Notes: generated by a model from the letters alone, not told the origin. A DNA stretch of 64,000 bases from JAIESQ01 sp964495375 (GCA_964495375.1 CAZBWM010000018.1:1-64000), one strand, 5' to 3'. Shown: positions 42,138-51,591, counted from the first letter of the stretch. Numbers and translations are program-made.

Positions 42138-43589
42138 ATGACGTTGCCGCTCCGCTTTTCGCCGTTCGAGCGTTACATGCTCCGCGACGATCGCGCGAGC
42201 CACCCGATGACGTTCACGATCCGGCTGAAGTTCGCCGGCCCGTTCGACGCCCCGGCGTTCGAGCGGGGGGTGCTCCAGGCGGTCGAGCGGCATCCGCTGC
42301 TGCGTGCGCGGCTTGAGGGAGAGCGCCCCGCTGATTTCACCTGGGTCGCTTCGCCCGATCCCAGGCCGTATCTCGATGTCGCGCCGCTCGACGCGCCGTT
42401 GCGGTTTCCCGGCGCAGAGCAGATTGATCTGCGGAATGCGAACGGACTACGCATTTGGGTCCGTACGGGGGCCGATCACGACGGTGCTCAGAAAACCGAG
42501 ATGCGTTTTCAGTTCCATCATTCCTGCTGCGATGGACTGGGGGCGTACCGGTTTATTGAAGACACGCTGGCCTGCTATCACCGCGAGGTGGTCCCCGGCG
42601 AACACCAGCCGCTTCGGCCGCTAAATAGCGAAGCCTTGGCGCGCCGGGCCGACTATGGACTCAGTTGGTGGAAGCTGCTGCTGCGGTTGCCGGCTGAGAT
42701 TTGGGGCGCGGTGGTCGGGTTGGCCGTATTTTTGATCGTGCGGCCACGACCGCTCAAGACCAGCGAGCGACCCGCCCCCGGCAGCGACGATGGGCTGACA
42801 CTCTTGGACTATCCGGCCTTCAAATTCGACGCCGAAACCTCGCGCCGCCTGCGCGACGTCGCGAAAGCGGCCGGCGCGACGATGAACGATCTGCTGCTGT
42901 GCGAGTTGTTCCGCGCGATGAGCCGCTGGAACGCGATGAACGACCCGCGCGCCGGTGGCGGTAACTTGCGGATCATGATGCCCGTGAGCTTGCGCGTAGC
43001 GGCCGACGAGCTGACACCAGCGGCTAACATCGTGGCGATGGTCAATCTCGATCGCAATCTCACGATGTACAAGAATCCGCGGCTGCTGTTAACCACGATC
43101 CGGCTCGAAACGCGGTTCTTGCAGTACTTTCGTTTCGGGCTGGCGTTCATTCGTTGCATCACATTCTTCGGTTGGATTCCCGGCGGTATCGAGTTCATGG
43201 CCTCGGGCAGCCGGTGCTATGCGACGAGCGTGCTGAGCAACCTGGGGCGCGTGCTGGTCGAAACGCCGAACCCTTGGCAAAACGGCCGCCTCGTCGCGGG
43301 CGATCTGGTGCTCGAAGCGATTGAGTCGGCCCCCCCCGTGCGGCCGCATACGCACACTAGCCTGACGTGTTTGTTCTACGACGGTCGATTGTCGGTCATT
43401 CAGAACTACGACCGGCATCACTTCACGCCGGCCGCCGCCGAAGCGCTGATGCAAGTGACGATCGATCAGTTGCGCGAGTCGGCCGCAGCCGGGAAGCTGA
43501 CGCGCATCGCGGAACAATCGCCTGCCGCGATCGATGGCGGCCCGTCGCGCGAGGCCGTGCTCGATCGTGCAGAAGCGGGGCGGCGGTAG
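42138..43589 (+). CDS. Condensation-domain-like acyltransferase (WS/DGAT-like)
   Basis: About 483 residues from ATG 42138. The catalytic motif HHxxxDG is present as HHSCCDGLG. The start (PLRFSPFERYMLRDDRASHPMTFTIRLKFAG) and FERGVLQAVERHPLLRARL match the chloramphenicol-acetyltransferase-like fold of wax ester synthases and non-ribosomal condensation domains. A hydrophobic segment (IWGAVVGLAVFLIV) follows the first half. C-terminal conserved segments include SVLSNLGRVL. It transfers an acyl group from CoA or a carrier to an alcohol or amine acceptor. It stands alone, with no peptide-synthetase genes nearby, so lipid ester synthesis is the more likely role. Confidence 0.75.
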   Translation: MTLPLRFSPFERYMLRDDRASHPMTFTIRLKFAGPFDAPAFERGVLQAVERHPLLRARLEGERPADFTWVASPDPRPYLDVAPLDAPLRFPGAEQIDLRNANGLRIWVRTGADHDGAQKTEMRFQFHHSCCDGLGAYRFIEDTLACYHREVVPGEHQPLRPLNSEALARRADYGLSWWKLLLRLPAEIWGAVVGLAVFLIVRPRPLKTSERPAPGSDDGLTLLDYPAFKFDAETSRRLRDVAKAAGATMNDLLLCELFRAMSRWNAMNDPRAGGGNLRIMMPVSLRVAADELTPAANIVAMVNLDRNLTMYKNPRLLLTTIRLETRFLQYFRFGLAFIRCITFFGWIPGGIEFMASGSRCYATSVLSNLGRVLVETPNPWQNGRLVAGDLVLEAIESAPPVRPHTHTSLTCLFYDGRLSVIQNYDRHHFTPAAAEALMQVTIDQLRESAAAGKLTRIAEQSPAAIDGGPSREAVLDRAEAGRR

Positions 43590-43599
43590 AGGCCGCCCC
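43577..43599 (+). terminator. Hairpin over the acyltransferase stop codon
   Basis: The arms ggggcggc (43577-43584) and gccgcccc (43592-43599) are complementary with a 7-base loop that contains the TAG stop. A short A-run follows rather than a T-run. It may act as a terminator or protect the 3' end of the message. Confidence 0.5.
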
Positions 43600-43781
43600 T
43601 AAAAGGCGCCGTCGTCTCGACCGACTTAACGCTCGGCGTTGATCGCACATGCCGCAAATCTTCACACCATCTCAAGTATCGAGCAGAATGGCCGCGCTAG
43701 CTGCTGGCGTCAACCGCCGACGGGGCTTAGCTTATGCCCCAGCGACGCTCTGCTGCGGCTGAATTGGAAGACGGTGTGATC

Positions 43782-44837
43782 ATGATGTTTCGATCTCGTG
43801 CGACGAAGTGCCCCTTGGTCGTCGTCTGCCTGGTGATCGCGTACACCGCGCGTGCTGCCGATCCACCTGCGGAGTTCGCTCGCTGGTTCGGCCCCCAGCA
43901 ATGGGAGCGCGACGTCGACGAACCGATCGTCTCGCTAGGGGAGCGCGGCCAGTTCGACGACATGCACATCTTTGCGCCGGCCGTCGCACTTGAGAACGAT
44001 CAGTTCCGGATGTGGTACTGCGGTTCGCGCGGCTCGGCGGGGCGCCGCGTGTTTCGGCTCGGGCTGGCCACGAGCGACGACGGCCGCCAATTCGCCCGGT
44101 ATGAGCGCAACCCGGTGCTTGAGTTCGCCGACGGCGTGCACTCGGTCCTCACGCCGACGCTGCTGCGCGACGGCAACGGGCAGGTACTGCGCGAGAACGG
44201 CAAGCTGCGGATGTGGACGAGTGCTGCTGCCCTCGGTAAGCGCGGCATGCACACGCTGCACGAGACCACCAGCGAAGATGGCATCCACTGGGCCGAGCTT
44301 TCGGCGCCGCTGTTGGAGAATCTTTACTGCCCTAGCGTGCTCAAAACCGAACGCGGTTACGAGATGTGGTTCAGCGACGTCAGCAGCCGGCCTTGGTTGC
44401 TGCGGCATGCTACGAGCAGCGACGGCACGCATTGGAATGTCACGCCAGGGCCGGTGCTGCGGTTGAGCCAGCCATGGGAAGCCGAAGTGCTCGTCTACCC
44501 GACGGTGCTCAAAGTTGATGGCGTCTACCTGATGTGGTACGGCAGCTACGACAACGCGGTACGACGCGAGACCACGGCCGTGGGCTTCGCGGTTAGCAGC
44601 GACGGTGTCCATTGGCAGAAGCATCCCAATAATCCCGTGCTGCGGCCCGATCCGGCCAAGGCGTGGGAATCGAACTACGTCGGCACCGGTTGCGTGATGC
44701 GGCTGCTCGACGGCAGCTTTCGCTATTGGTATGCCAGCCGGACAGCGCCGCCCTTTGTGCATCTGTACTTCGCGCTGAATACGGTGCGTTGGGCGGGTCC
44801 GGCGGCTGCCGCGGTGGACAAGGAGCCCCGTCCATGA
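43782..44837 (+). CDS. Exported beta-propeller protein, GH43/GH130-like
   Basis: About 351 residues from ATG 43782 (43785 equivalent). The signal peptide is ATKCPLVVVCLVIAYTARAAD. The mature part shows four to five repeats of the pattern S-x-D-G-x-x-W/F-x5-P-V-L: SDDGRQFARYERNPVL, SEDGIHWAELSAPLL, SSDGTHWNVTPGPVL and SSDGVHWQKHPNNPVL. They alternate with aromatic strands (FRMWYCG, YEMWFSD, YLMWYGSYD, FRYWYAS). This is the layout of five-bladed propeller glycosidases or phosphorylases. A specific catalytic acid cannot be picked. The next gene starts on its stop codon (ATGA). Confidence 0.75.
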   Translation: MMFRSRATKCPLVVVCLVIAYTARAADPPAEFARWFGPQQWERDVDEPIVSLGERGQFDDMHIFAPAVALENDQFRMWYCGSRGSAGRRVFRLGLATSDDGRQFARYERNPVLEFADGVHSVLTPTLLRDGNGQVLRENGKLRMWTSAAALGKRGMHTLHETTSEDGIHWAELSAPLLENLYCPSVLKTERGYEMWFSDVSSRPWLLRHATSSDGTHWNVTPGPVLRLSQPWEAEVLVYPTVLKVDGVYLMWYGSYDNAVRRETTAVGFAVSSDGVHWQKHPNNPVLRPDPAKAWESNYVGTGCVMRLLDGSFRYWYASRTAPPFVHLYFALNTVRWAGPAAAAVDKEPRP

Positions 44838-45469
44838 TGACTGTGCTGCTGATCGCGACGACCGCACTGATGCAACCGCCTGCTGCGGCGGCGCCTTTCG
44901 CGGTCAAAGTGCCCCAGCGCGTGCAGGCGTATCTGCAGCGCTGTGAGGCGGCTCGCGCGGCGGAACTCAAGTCACTAACCGAGAGAATCGACGCACAGGC
45001 CGCGCGTAACGATGCCAGCGACGAAGCAAAGCAACGACTCGCGACGCTGCGCAAGTGGATCGAAGTGCTCCGCGTCGAGCCGGCGCCGCTGCTGCCGATT
45101 CCTCTGCCGACAAAGCGTGACGAAGTCGGCGCGCTGCCCGCGGCCTCGTATGCCGACCCAGCGCGCGAGCAAACGGTCGACGTGCTCGAAGTGGTCGACA
45201 ACGACGATTTGATCGTGCGGGCGTGGTACGCGGTGCCGGCTGGGGGTGGGGCTACCGCGATTGAGCCCGACGCCGAGCGCACGTTCGTCGACTTGTGGAT
45301 TCGTGGTGTCGATACCGCCGGCATGATGGCGGGGAGGCCCGCCACGCTCGAGCAGGTATTCTGGGTGTCGGGCGATCAGGCCTTCGATACCGATTGCGGC
45401 AAGCGAATTCTGCCGAAGCTCGAGCCGCTGGATGTCGAGCGGTTCCGCAGCCGACGAACCAATGAGTAA
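44834..45469 (+). CDS. Hypothetical exported or anchored protein coupled to the propeller gene
   Basis: About 211 residues from ATG 44834, overlapping the previous stop by 4 bases (ATGA). A weak hydrophobic head (MMTVLLIATTALMQPPAAAAP) suggests a signal peptide. A charged helix follows (RVQAYLQRCEAARAAELKSLTERIDAQAARND), then a beta-rich part (TVDVLEVVDNDDLIVRAWYAVP; RTFVDLWIRGVDTAGM). The C-terminus GDQAFDTDCGKRILPKLEPLDVERFR holds its only well-placed Cys. No family recognised. The coupled position suggests that it works with the propeller protein. Confidence 0.6.
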   Translation: MMTVLLIATTALMQPPAAAAPFAVKVPQRVQAYLQRCEAARAAELKSLTERIDAQAARNDASDEAKQRLATLRKWIEVLRVEPAPLLPIPLPTKRDEVGALPAASYADPAREQTVDVLEVVDNDDLIVRAWYAVPAGGGATAIEPDAERTFVDLWIRGVDTAGMMAGRPATLEQVFWVSGDQAFDTDCGKRILPKLEPLDVERFRSRRTNE

Positions 45470-45477
45470 GAACAAAC

Positions 45478-46197
45478 ATGCCCGCACACAACAATGAGAT
45501 CCTGCTCGGCAAACTGACACGCCGCGAGTTTCGCGAGCGCATGAACAGCGGCGAGTTGCAGGCCGCCATTCTGCCGGTGGCCGCCATCGAGCAGCATCTC
45601 GAACACATGGCCATGGAGCACGACTGGCGCAGCGTGAACGTTGTAGCGGCAGAAGTCGCGCGGCGGCTCGTTCCACGCGTGCTCGTGGCCCAGGGCTTGA
45701 TGGCCGGTATCAGCGAGCATCACATGCGGCACCCCGGCACCTTGTCGCTACGGCCGGGGAGCTTTCTGGCGGTTGTTGCCGATCTGATCGAGAGCCTCGC
45801 CCGGGCCGGTTTTAAGAACATCCTGGTGCTCAACGGTCACGGAGGAAACGTTGCGCCGTGCGAGGGGACGTGGGGGCAGTTCTTGCAGTACAACGAAATC
45901 AACCTGCACTTCGTGTCGTACTGGGACACGATCGCTCACGACGAAGCACGGAAGGCCATGCGCACGCCGGACGTGCCGGGTCACGCTCAGGAATTTGAAA
46001 CCGCGATCGCCCTGGCGGCCTTTCCCGAAAATGTGCGCACCGCGGTGTGGGCCGATCAGCCGGACCAGGCCCCCTCGCTATCGACCGCGGCCACGGGCGA
46101 ACGCTTGCTGGAGTTGTGCGTCGCGGGCGTGGAGCGCTACATGCGAGGGATGCTCGATGGCACGCGTGTGGCTGAAATTCCACCGTTCATGCCGTGA
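45478..46197 (+). CDS. Creatininase family metal-dependent amidohydrolase
   Basis: 239 residues from ATG 45478, 8 bases after the previous stop. The family's opening reads AAILPVAAIEQHLEHMAMEHDW, where Glu and His of E-Q-H are metal ligands, and LVLNGHGGNVAPCEG is the highly conserved NGHGGN block. GHAQEFETAIALA contains the third metal-binding Glu region. Members open amide rings such as creatinine or mycofactocin precursors. The organism's substrate is unknown. Tight spacing suggests that this gene and the two before it form one operon. Confidence 0.88.
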   Translation: MPAHNNEILLGKLTRREFRERMNSGELQAAILPVAAIEQHLEHMAMEHDWRSVNVVAAEVARRLVPRVLVAQGLMAGISEHHMRHPGTLSLRPGSFLAVVADLIESLARAGFKNILVLNGHGGNVAPCEGTWGQFLQYNEINLHFVSYWDTIAHDEARKAMRTPDVPGHAQEFETAIALAAFPENVRTAVWADQPDQAPSLSTAATGERLLELCVAGVERYMRGMLDGTRVAEIPPFMP

Positions 46198-46225
46198 TCG
46201 CGACAGAACGTAAATCGCGCGAGTT

Positions 46226-47998
46226 CTACTTCGGCGGTTCGCTCGTGCGCTCGGCCCGACCACCTTTCGGCGAAACCACGGTCACCGTGTAAGGGCCCGT
46301 TCCGCGCACGATCCAGCGACCGTAGACCGCCTGCATGCCAGGGATGGAACGGAACTCGAGCGTGGCCGGTTGCCGCTTTTGCTCGTCCGAGCTGCGAAAG
46401 AAGCGGTCGTTCGATTTAAGCCCGAGCACGACATCAATTGCCGGCCCGGTAATGGTCACGCGATCGGGGGGCGTAATGCGGTGCTGAACGTCGGCCGCGG
46501 CGTGCGTGGGAATCACCTTGTGATTGGCGATCACCGCGGTTACTTCGGTCAGCCCGCCGGGGAGCGGTTTGGCTTCAATCGACTGCACTTCGACTTGCGG
46601 CATCTGGTCGGCGTGGTAGAGCGTGAAGGCCATGTTGCGATGGCATTCTTCTTCCAACAAGAACGACGGGGGCTGCCGCACCCAGTTTTTGGTCATGCCG
46701 CCGACTTCCACCTTGCCGAACAGAGGATGATCGACTTCGTGCCAGGGAACCATACCGCCGCCAAACAGCAGGTAGCGGTCGAAGGTGTGCAGATCCTCGT
46801 CGCTTCCGAAGAACCCTTCAGATGCCTTGCGAAAAAAGTTGAAGCCGGTGAACAGCTCGTTCGTGAACGTGAAGACTCCTTGCATGGCGTAGAACCAGTC
46901 GACTTCGCCCCCATACACTTCGTAAAGATCGTCGGCGATGTTGATGTAGCGATAGCCCGGCAGAATCTCGGCGCCACGCTTGCCGATGATGTCGAGCACC
47001 GCGATATCGGCCCGGTCGTAGCGATCGTCTTTGGCACCTGGCCCGCGAAGGATCATGCCGCCGGCGTTGTGATACGACTGCGCGCCGGCGATCTGCGGAT
47101 GCGCCATGATGAAATCGGCGACCATCCGATTCTCGAGAATCGCCAACGGATACTTCGACGCGCCGGGCTGCACATACGCGGGTTGCCAGTTCCAGGGCCA
47201 GTCGCGGTTGGGATCGTAGTAGCCGTCGGAGTCTTCGTTCACGCGGCCATCGCCGTCGTTGTCTATTCCCTCCTGACCAAGGGCGACATACTGGCCCGGT
47301 TCATCGGGGGGCGCGTCGATCATCAAATTCGGATACTTCGGATGGGGGATTAACCGACCGTTGGGGTCGCGGATACGCATCATGGTAATGCTGCCGTCGC
47401 CGTCGAGGTCGTCGGCGCCATCTTCGTCGACCAGGCCGTCGCGGTCGTCATCGACCGGTCGCTGCCCACTGCGTGGCGAATGCGTGGTGTTGGGACGCTG
47501 CAAGTGGGCGTCGCGCGAGTCGGGGCTGAGCATCGGCAGCAGGAAAAACGCCCGTTCGTCGAGCAATCTGGTGACGAGCGGATTGCGGCCGTACGCCTCG
47601 AGCAGGTACCAGGCCGTGTAAAGGACGACTTCGACAGATTGAATCTCGTTGGCGTGAATGCCACCATCGATCCAAAAGGTTGGCTTGTCGGCAACGTCAC
47701 CGTGTTTGAAGTTGCTGATGGTCAACAGCCACATATCGCGATCGCCGTACGATTTGCCCAGGCTTTGCAACTGGCAATGCTCGGGATGCGCGGCGGCCAA
47801 TTGCTGCACGAAGGCCGTGATTTCGGCGTGCGTGTGATAGCGATTCCACTGCGCCGGCACCTTGGGATCGGCTGGCGCGCCAGCGGGTTGATAGACGACG
47901 GCCGGAGGCGCCGGTGCGTCGGCGGCGCAGACGATGGCCCCCGCAGCGAGCAGGCAGGCGATCGATCGAGTGGCAGTCAGCAGTGCGTTGCGAATCAC
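46226..47998 (-). CDS. Exported M14 zinc carboxypeptidase
   Basis: 590 residues from GTG 47998, which overlaps the stop of the upstream gene. The signal peptide is MIRNALLTATRSIACLLAAGAIVCAAD. The zinc site is complete: His115 and Glu118 in IHANE, and His310 in SYHNAGG. The catalytic Glu381 lies in FTFTNELF. Two Asp-rich EF-hand-like loops (about 183-202 and 245-262; DDDRDGLVDEDG and DNDGDGRVNED) are inserted before the third ligand and are probably calcium-stabilised. A C-terminal beta-sandwich follows. It should remove C-terminal residues from peptides or act on cell-wall peptides. Confidence 0.88.
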   Translation of the reverse strand: MIRNALLTATRSIACLLAAGAIVCAADAPAPPAVVYQPAGAPADPKVPAQWNRYHTHAEITAFVQQLAAAHPEHCQLQSLGKSYGDRDMWLLTISNFKHGDVADKPTFWIDGGIHANEIQSVEVVLYTAWYLLEAYGRNPLVTRLLDERAFFLLPMLSPDSRDAHLQRPNTTHSPRSGQRPVDDDRDGLVDEDGADDLDGDGSITMMRIRDPNGRLIPHPKYPNLMIDAPPDEPGQYVALGQEGIDNDGDGRVNEDSDGYYDPNRDWPWNWQPAYVQPGASKYPLAILENRMVADFIMAHPQIAGAQSYHNAGGMILRGPGAKDDRYDRADIAVLDIIGKRGAEILPGYRYINIADDLYEVYGGEVDWFYAMQGVFTFTNELFTGFNFFRKASEGFFGSDEDLHTFDRYLLFGGGMVPWHEVDHPLFGKVEVGGMTKNWVRQPPSFLLEEECHRNMAFTLYHADQMPQVEVQSIEAKPLPGGLTEVTAVIANHKVIPTHAAADVQHRITPPDRVTITGPAIDVVLGLKSNDRFFRSSDEQKRQPATLEFRSIPGMQAVYGRWIVRGTGPYTVTVVSPKGGRAERTSEPPK

Positions 47999-49935
47999 GG
48001 TTTCAACTCCACGGTGTGCGTCGCGCGGCCGACTGCCGGCGCCCAGGCGGTGAACTTGACTTCGACGGTTGTCCCCTCGGTCGTGTAGATGAGCCAGGTT
48101 TGCTCGTGCCGGCCGCCGCGCGGAGCCAACACTTCGACACGCACGCGTGCCACATCGGGAGTTAGGCGAACGCCCTCCGGCACGTCGATCTTTAATTGTA
48201 CGGGATACTGCTGCCCACTCACGCGCCCCATCTGCGGCATGGTGGGCATTTGACCTTCGTTGGAGACCGCCACGGTCAGTCGATAGACGCCGGCACCGAG
48301 CGACTCAACTTTGGTGGTCTCGATCGCCAACCGCGGCAAGCGCTCGGCGACCGCTAGCAAGAACAGCAAATGCTTTTCCGCGAGCGCGTCGAGTTCGCTG
48401 GCCGGCGGATTGTTGCGCAAGTATGGCACGAACCCGCCGACTTCGACTTTGCGGCCCGGGAAATCAGGATGCTCAATCGCGGTCCAAGGAGCAAAGCCGG
48501 CGATTTTTTCGCGGTCGAACCACCGCAGGGCATTACGATCGGTCGCGCTGCGATTGTCTTCGGGCTTTTTCGATTTGACGGCCGGCCCCACGGGCTTGGC
48601 AGTATCGTCGGGCTTCACCATGTCCTCGGGCATCGCGGTGTCATCAGGTTTCGCGCTATTCTCAGGCTTCGGGGCCGGGTCCGGCGTAGCAGGTGCATCT
48701 GGCTTGGCGGCGTCATCTGGCTTCGATTCTTCCGCGGGTTTCGTCGAGTCCTCTGGCTTGGCGTCAGGCACCGGCTTGACGTCGGCCGCGGGTGCAGCTT
48801 TGACCTCGGGAATCCACCACGCCCGGGCAGAGAGGGACCAGCGCCCGAAGTGGAAGTACGCCCAATGGGCGAACGAGCCGGCCGGCGGCGGCGAATCAGG
48901 CGCGTCTTTGCCGCCATGAAGCTCACGGTATTTGGTTGCCAGCGAATCGAGCACGGGCGCGTCGGCCCCCAGCACCGCGGTTTTGATCCGCTGATTCTCG
49001 GCCGCAGGGTTCGGCTTCCAAGGGTGCATCAGGTTGTCGTCGGGCGAAAACGAGAAGACCAGCGCGATGTTCGGATGGTCGAAAGCAAAGTTGGCGACAG
49101 CGCGAGTCTCGATCTCGGAAACCTGGTGCGGACCGGCCCCGCGCTCGAAGTACGGATACTTGAACGTAAAGTTGCGGTTGAAGTCGACGCCCCCCGAGGG
49201 ATCTTCGTTGAATTGCTCATCGCCGTCGTTGTCGCGTCCTTCGGTGTAGACGCGGTAGCGGCCGCGCTCGTTCTTGTTGGCGTCGGCGGTCACGAGCAAG
49301 CGCGGGTCGTCGGGATGCGGCACCAGCGTGCCGGTGGGATCTTCGACGCGCATCTGCGTGATCAGGCCGTCACCGTTGAGATCCTCGGGCGGGTCTTCGC
49401 CCGTCGCGAAGTCGCGATCGTCGTCGCTGGGGCGATCGTTCCCCGCACGCTCGGCTTGGGGTCGACGGAAAAAGGCCTCGCTGGCGTCGGGACTCGGTCG
49501 CGGAACAATATAGACGGTATGGCGCAGTAGCAGTTGCTTGACGGCCTGATCGTTCTCGGCTTTCTCCGCGAGCAGTTTGGCGATCCGCAGGGCAAGCTCG
49601 GACCCGACCAGATGCGGAGCGTCGACATTGCCAAGGATCAGGATCGCCGGTTTAGCCTCCGCGGCCGTCGTCGCCGGGTCGTTGCCGTCGCGAAGTCCTT
49701 CCCCCAGCGTGAGCAGCCAGACCGAGCGGCCGCCGAGCGTTTCGCCGAGCGAACGGGCCTGCACGGTTGCCTTACCGACGGCCGCTGGTTTTGCCAGTCC
49801 TTCGACTTGCGAGGCAAACGTGGTGTAGTCGCTGTAGCCTTCCAGGGCCGGCTGGGCTGACGCCGGCGTGCCGATTGCCATGAGCGCCGCTGCCGCGAAT
49901 GTCCAGGTTCTTGCCGCTTTGGCGCGATGGCTCAT
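47995..49935 (-). CDS. M14-like exported protein without zinc ligands
   Basis: About 646 residues from ATG 49935, with a signal peptide (TFAAAALMAIGTPASAQ). It aligns in outline with the neighbouring M14 enzyme, including the Asp-rich EF-hand-like loops (DDDRDFATGEDPPEDLNGDG; DNDGDEQFNEDPSGG). The zinc motif HxxE is changed to DAPH (Asp105/His108 in GNVDAPHLVGSE), and the third His position reads FSFSPDDNL. A Lys/Pro/Asp-rich repeat insertion of about 70 residues (KPDD/KPED units, encoded around 48570-48790) splits the domain. It is probably a non-catalytic partner. The next gene's GTG overlaps its stop. Confidence 0.8.
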   Translation of the reverse strand: MSHRAKAARTWTFAAAALMAIGTPASAQPALEGYSDYTTFASQVEGLAKPAAVGKATVQARSLGETLGGRSVWLLTLGEGLRDGNDPATTAAEAKPAILILGNVDAPHLVGSELALRIAKLLAEKAENDQAVKQLLLRHTVYIVPRPSPDASEAFFRRPQAERAGNDRPSDDDRDFATGEDPPEDLNGDGLITQMRVEDPTGTLVPHPDDPRLLVTADANKNERGRYRVYTEGRDNDGDEQFNEDPSGGVDFNRNFTFKYPYFERGAGPHQVSEIETRAVANFAFDHPNIALVFSFSPDDNLMHPWKPNPAAENQRIKTAVLGADAPVLDSLATKYRELHGGKDAPDSPPPAGSFAHWAYFHFGRWSLSARAWWIPEVKAAPAADVKPVPDAKPEDSTKPAEESKPDDAAKPDAPATPDPAPKPENSAKPDDTAMPEDMVKPDDTAKPVGPAVKSKKPEDNRSATDRNALRWFDREKIAGFAPWTAIEHPDFPGRKVEVGGFVPYLRNNPPASELDALAEKHLLFLLAVAERLPRLAIETTKVESLGAGVYRLTVAVSNEGQMPTMPQMGRVSGQQYPVQLKIDVPEGVRLTPDVARVRVEVLAPRGGRHEQTWLIYTTEGTTVEVKFTAWAPAVGRATHTVELKP

Positions 49936-50206
49936 GCTGCCAGTCCTCGATGTGAACCAAATCAAATCTGAGGAAATTGGCGTGGTCTCGAAAACGCCCA
50001 ATTTCCCAGGCCCGTGGGGAACCTAGTCCCCCGCAGGGGCCCGGTCAACCGGCCGGCGGACAACTGGCAAGCCATTGTGGCCGCGCCGGTTAGCGATCTT
50101 TTCGGGCAAACCCCGCCGGCGGTCGACCGTGGACCAATTGAATCGATTGATCCTGCGGTGACGGCGGCTTGATGCCGAGGCGTAGTGCCACCTAGAATTT
50201 CGCGTG

Positions 50207-51214
50207 ATGGACCAGGACTACTACAAAGTGCTCGGAGTCGCGCGGAGCGCCTCGCAGGCTGACATTCAGAAGGCCTATCGCGAGTTGGCTCGTAAATACC
50301 ATCCGGACATGAACCCGGATGACAAAACGGCCAAGGAGAAGTTTCAGCAGGTGCAGGTCGCGTTCGAGGTGCTTAACGACACAAGCAAGCGCGAACTGTA
50401 CGACCGCTACGGCAGCTCGTTCGAGCAAATGGCGGGCGGTCCCGCGGGGGGGGGCGCGGGCGGACCGGGTGGCCCTGGCGGCGGCAACTACACCTGGTCG
50501 AGCGGCCCGGGAGCGGGCTTCGAGGACTTCGACTTCTCCTCGATCTTTGGCGAACAGCCCGGCGCTGGCGAAGCGGCTGGCGGCGGCTTCGAAGACCTAC
50601 TGAAACGCTTTCGCGGCGGGGGTGGCGGCGGAGGACGCGGCGGGCGAGGTCGCCGAGCGCGGGCAGCCGACGTCGGAGCCGACATCGTTCAGGAGGTCGG
50701 CATACCGCTGCAAACCGCCGTGCAAGGAGGCGAGGTCCGCCTCGGAGTGCGTGATGCTTCGGGCAAGGAACAGACCATCTCGGTCAAAATCCCCGCCGGG
50801 ATCGAAGAAGGGAAACGAATTCGCTTAAAGGGGCGAGGACAGCCGGGAGCCGACGGCAACGGCGATCTCTACTTGGCGATCAAGATCGCCGAACATCCGC
50901 ATTTTCAACGCCGCGGCCGCGATCTGCACGTGCGGCTGCCGATCACCCTGGAAGAAGCGGCGCTGGGGGCCAAGATCGATCTGCCTGCGCCGGATGGAAC
51001 TGTGGCTGTGAGAATTCCGCCGGGCACGTCGAGTGGCCAGAAGCTCCGCATCCGGGGGCAAGGAGTGCCGTCGGCCGAAGGGCGCGGCGACTTGTTCGCC
51101 GAAGTGCAGATCGTGCTTCCTAGGGGGATCGAGCCCGAAGGGGAAGAGGCCGAGTGGATTCGCAAGTTCAGCGAGCGGCATCCGCTGAACCCGCGCGCTG
51201 AGCTGCGCTGGTAG
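50207..51214 (+). CDS. cbpA: CbpA/DnaJ-type co-chaperone
   Basis: About 335 residues from ATG 50207. The J-domain (about 3-70) has DYYKVLGVARSASQADIQKAYRELARKYHPDMNPDD with the HPD that activates DnaK. A Gly-rich linker follows (about 80-150). The C-terminal substrate-binding part has ADIVQEVGIPLQTAVQGG, IPAGIEEGKRIRLKGRGQPG and ITLEEAALGAKIDLPAPDG. No CxxCxGxG zinc fingers are present, so it is the CbpA-like (type II) class rather than DnaJ. No heat-shock element is evident upstream. Confidence 0.9.
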   Translation: MDQDYYKVLGVARSASQADIQKAYRELARKYHPDMNPDDKTAKEKFQQVQVAFEVLNDTSKRELYDRYGSSFEQMAGGPAGGGAGGPGGPGGGNYTWSSGPGAGFEDFDFSSIFGEQPGAGEAAGGGFEDLLKRFRGGGGGGGRGGRGRRARAADVGADIVQEVGIPLQTAVQGGEVRLGVRDASGKEQTISVKIPAGIEEGKRIRLKGRGQPGADGNGDLYLAIKIAEHPHFQRRGRDLHVRLPITLEEAALGAKIDLPAPDGTVAVRIPPGTSSGQKLRIRGQGVPSAEGRGDLFAEVQIVLPRGIEPEGEEAEWIRKFSERHPLNPRAELRW

Positions 51215-51264
51215 CTCGCAGCGAGCGTAAACCTGGGGCCGGAGTCTGCGACCCCGGAGCTAGA

Positions 51265-51591
51265 GTGCTACTTCATTTGCTCGCCCAAGCGGTACCGCCC
51301 CAGACGCAGCCGCTGTTGTGGCGGCTCGATCCCGTGTCGCGAGCCAAAGTTCTGATGGCGTTGTTGGGGCTGATTCTCCTCGGGCTGTTGCTATTGGTCT
51401 TGGTGCGAAGCTGGGCACGTTGGACGCGGCGCGAAGCCCGCCGCGCTATGCGACCGACACAACCTGGCGACGATCGCTGGTACAAAGCGCCGCTCGCTAC
51501 GACAGAACGTCCGCCGGGGGGGCTTGGAAGTGCCGACACCGAGTTGAACAGCGGCGACGATCGTCCTCCTGCGCCCAACGATCCACAGTGA
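51265..51591 (+). CDS. Small single-helix membrane protein
   Basis: 108 residues from GTG 51265. One transmembrane helix of Leu/Val (VLMALLGLILLGLLLLVLVRSW, about residues 30-51) is followed by an Arg-rich stop-transfer stretch (RWTRREARRAMRP) and a soluble tail. It lies between the J-protein and rnpA, 50 bases after the former. I do not recognise a family. The position near rnpA/yidD fits a membrane-insertion context but does not prove it. Confidence 0.6.
   Translation: MLLHLLAQAVPPQTQPLLWRLDPVSRAKVLMALLGLILLGLLLLVLVRSWARWTRREARRAMRPTQPGDDRWYKAPLATTERPPGGLGSADTELNSGDDRPPAPNDPQ

Noticed and set aside
46370..47353. Long plus-strand open frame opposite the M14 carboxypeptidase gene
   Set aside because: It is a shadow of the gene on the minus strand, with no domain of its own. 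Long antisense frames are expected in GC-rich DNA.
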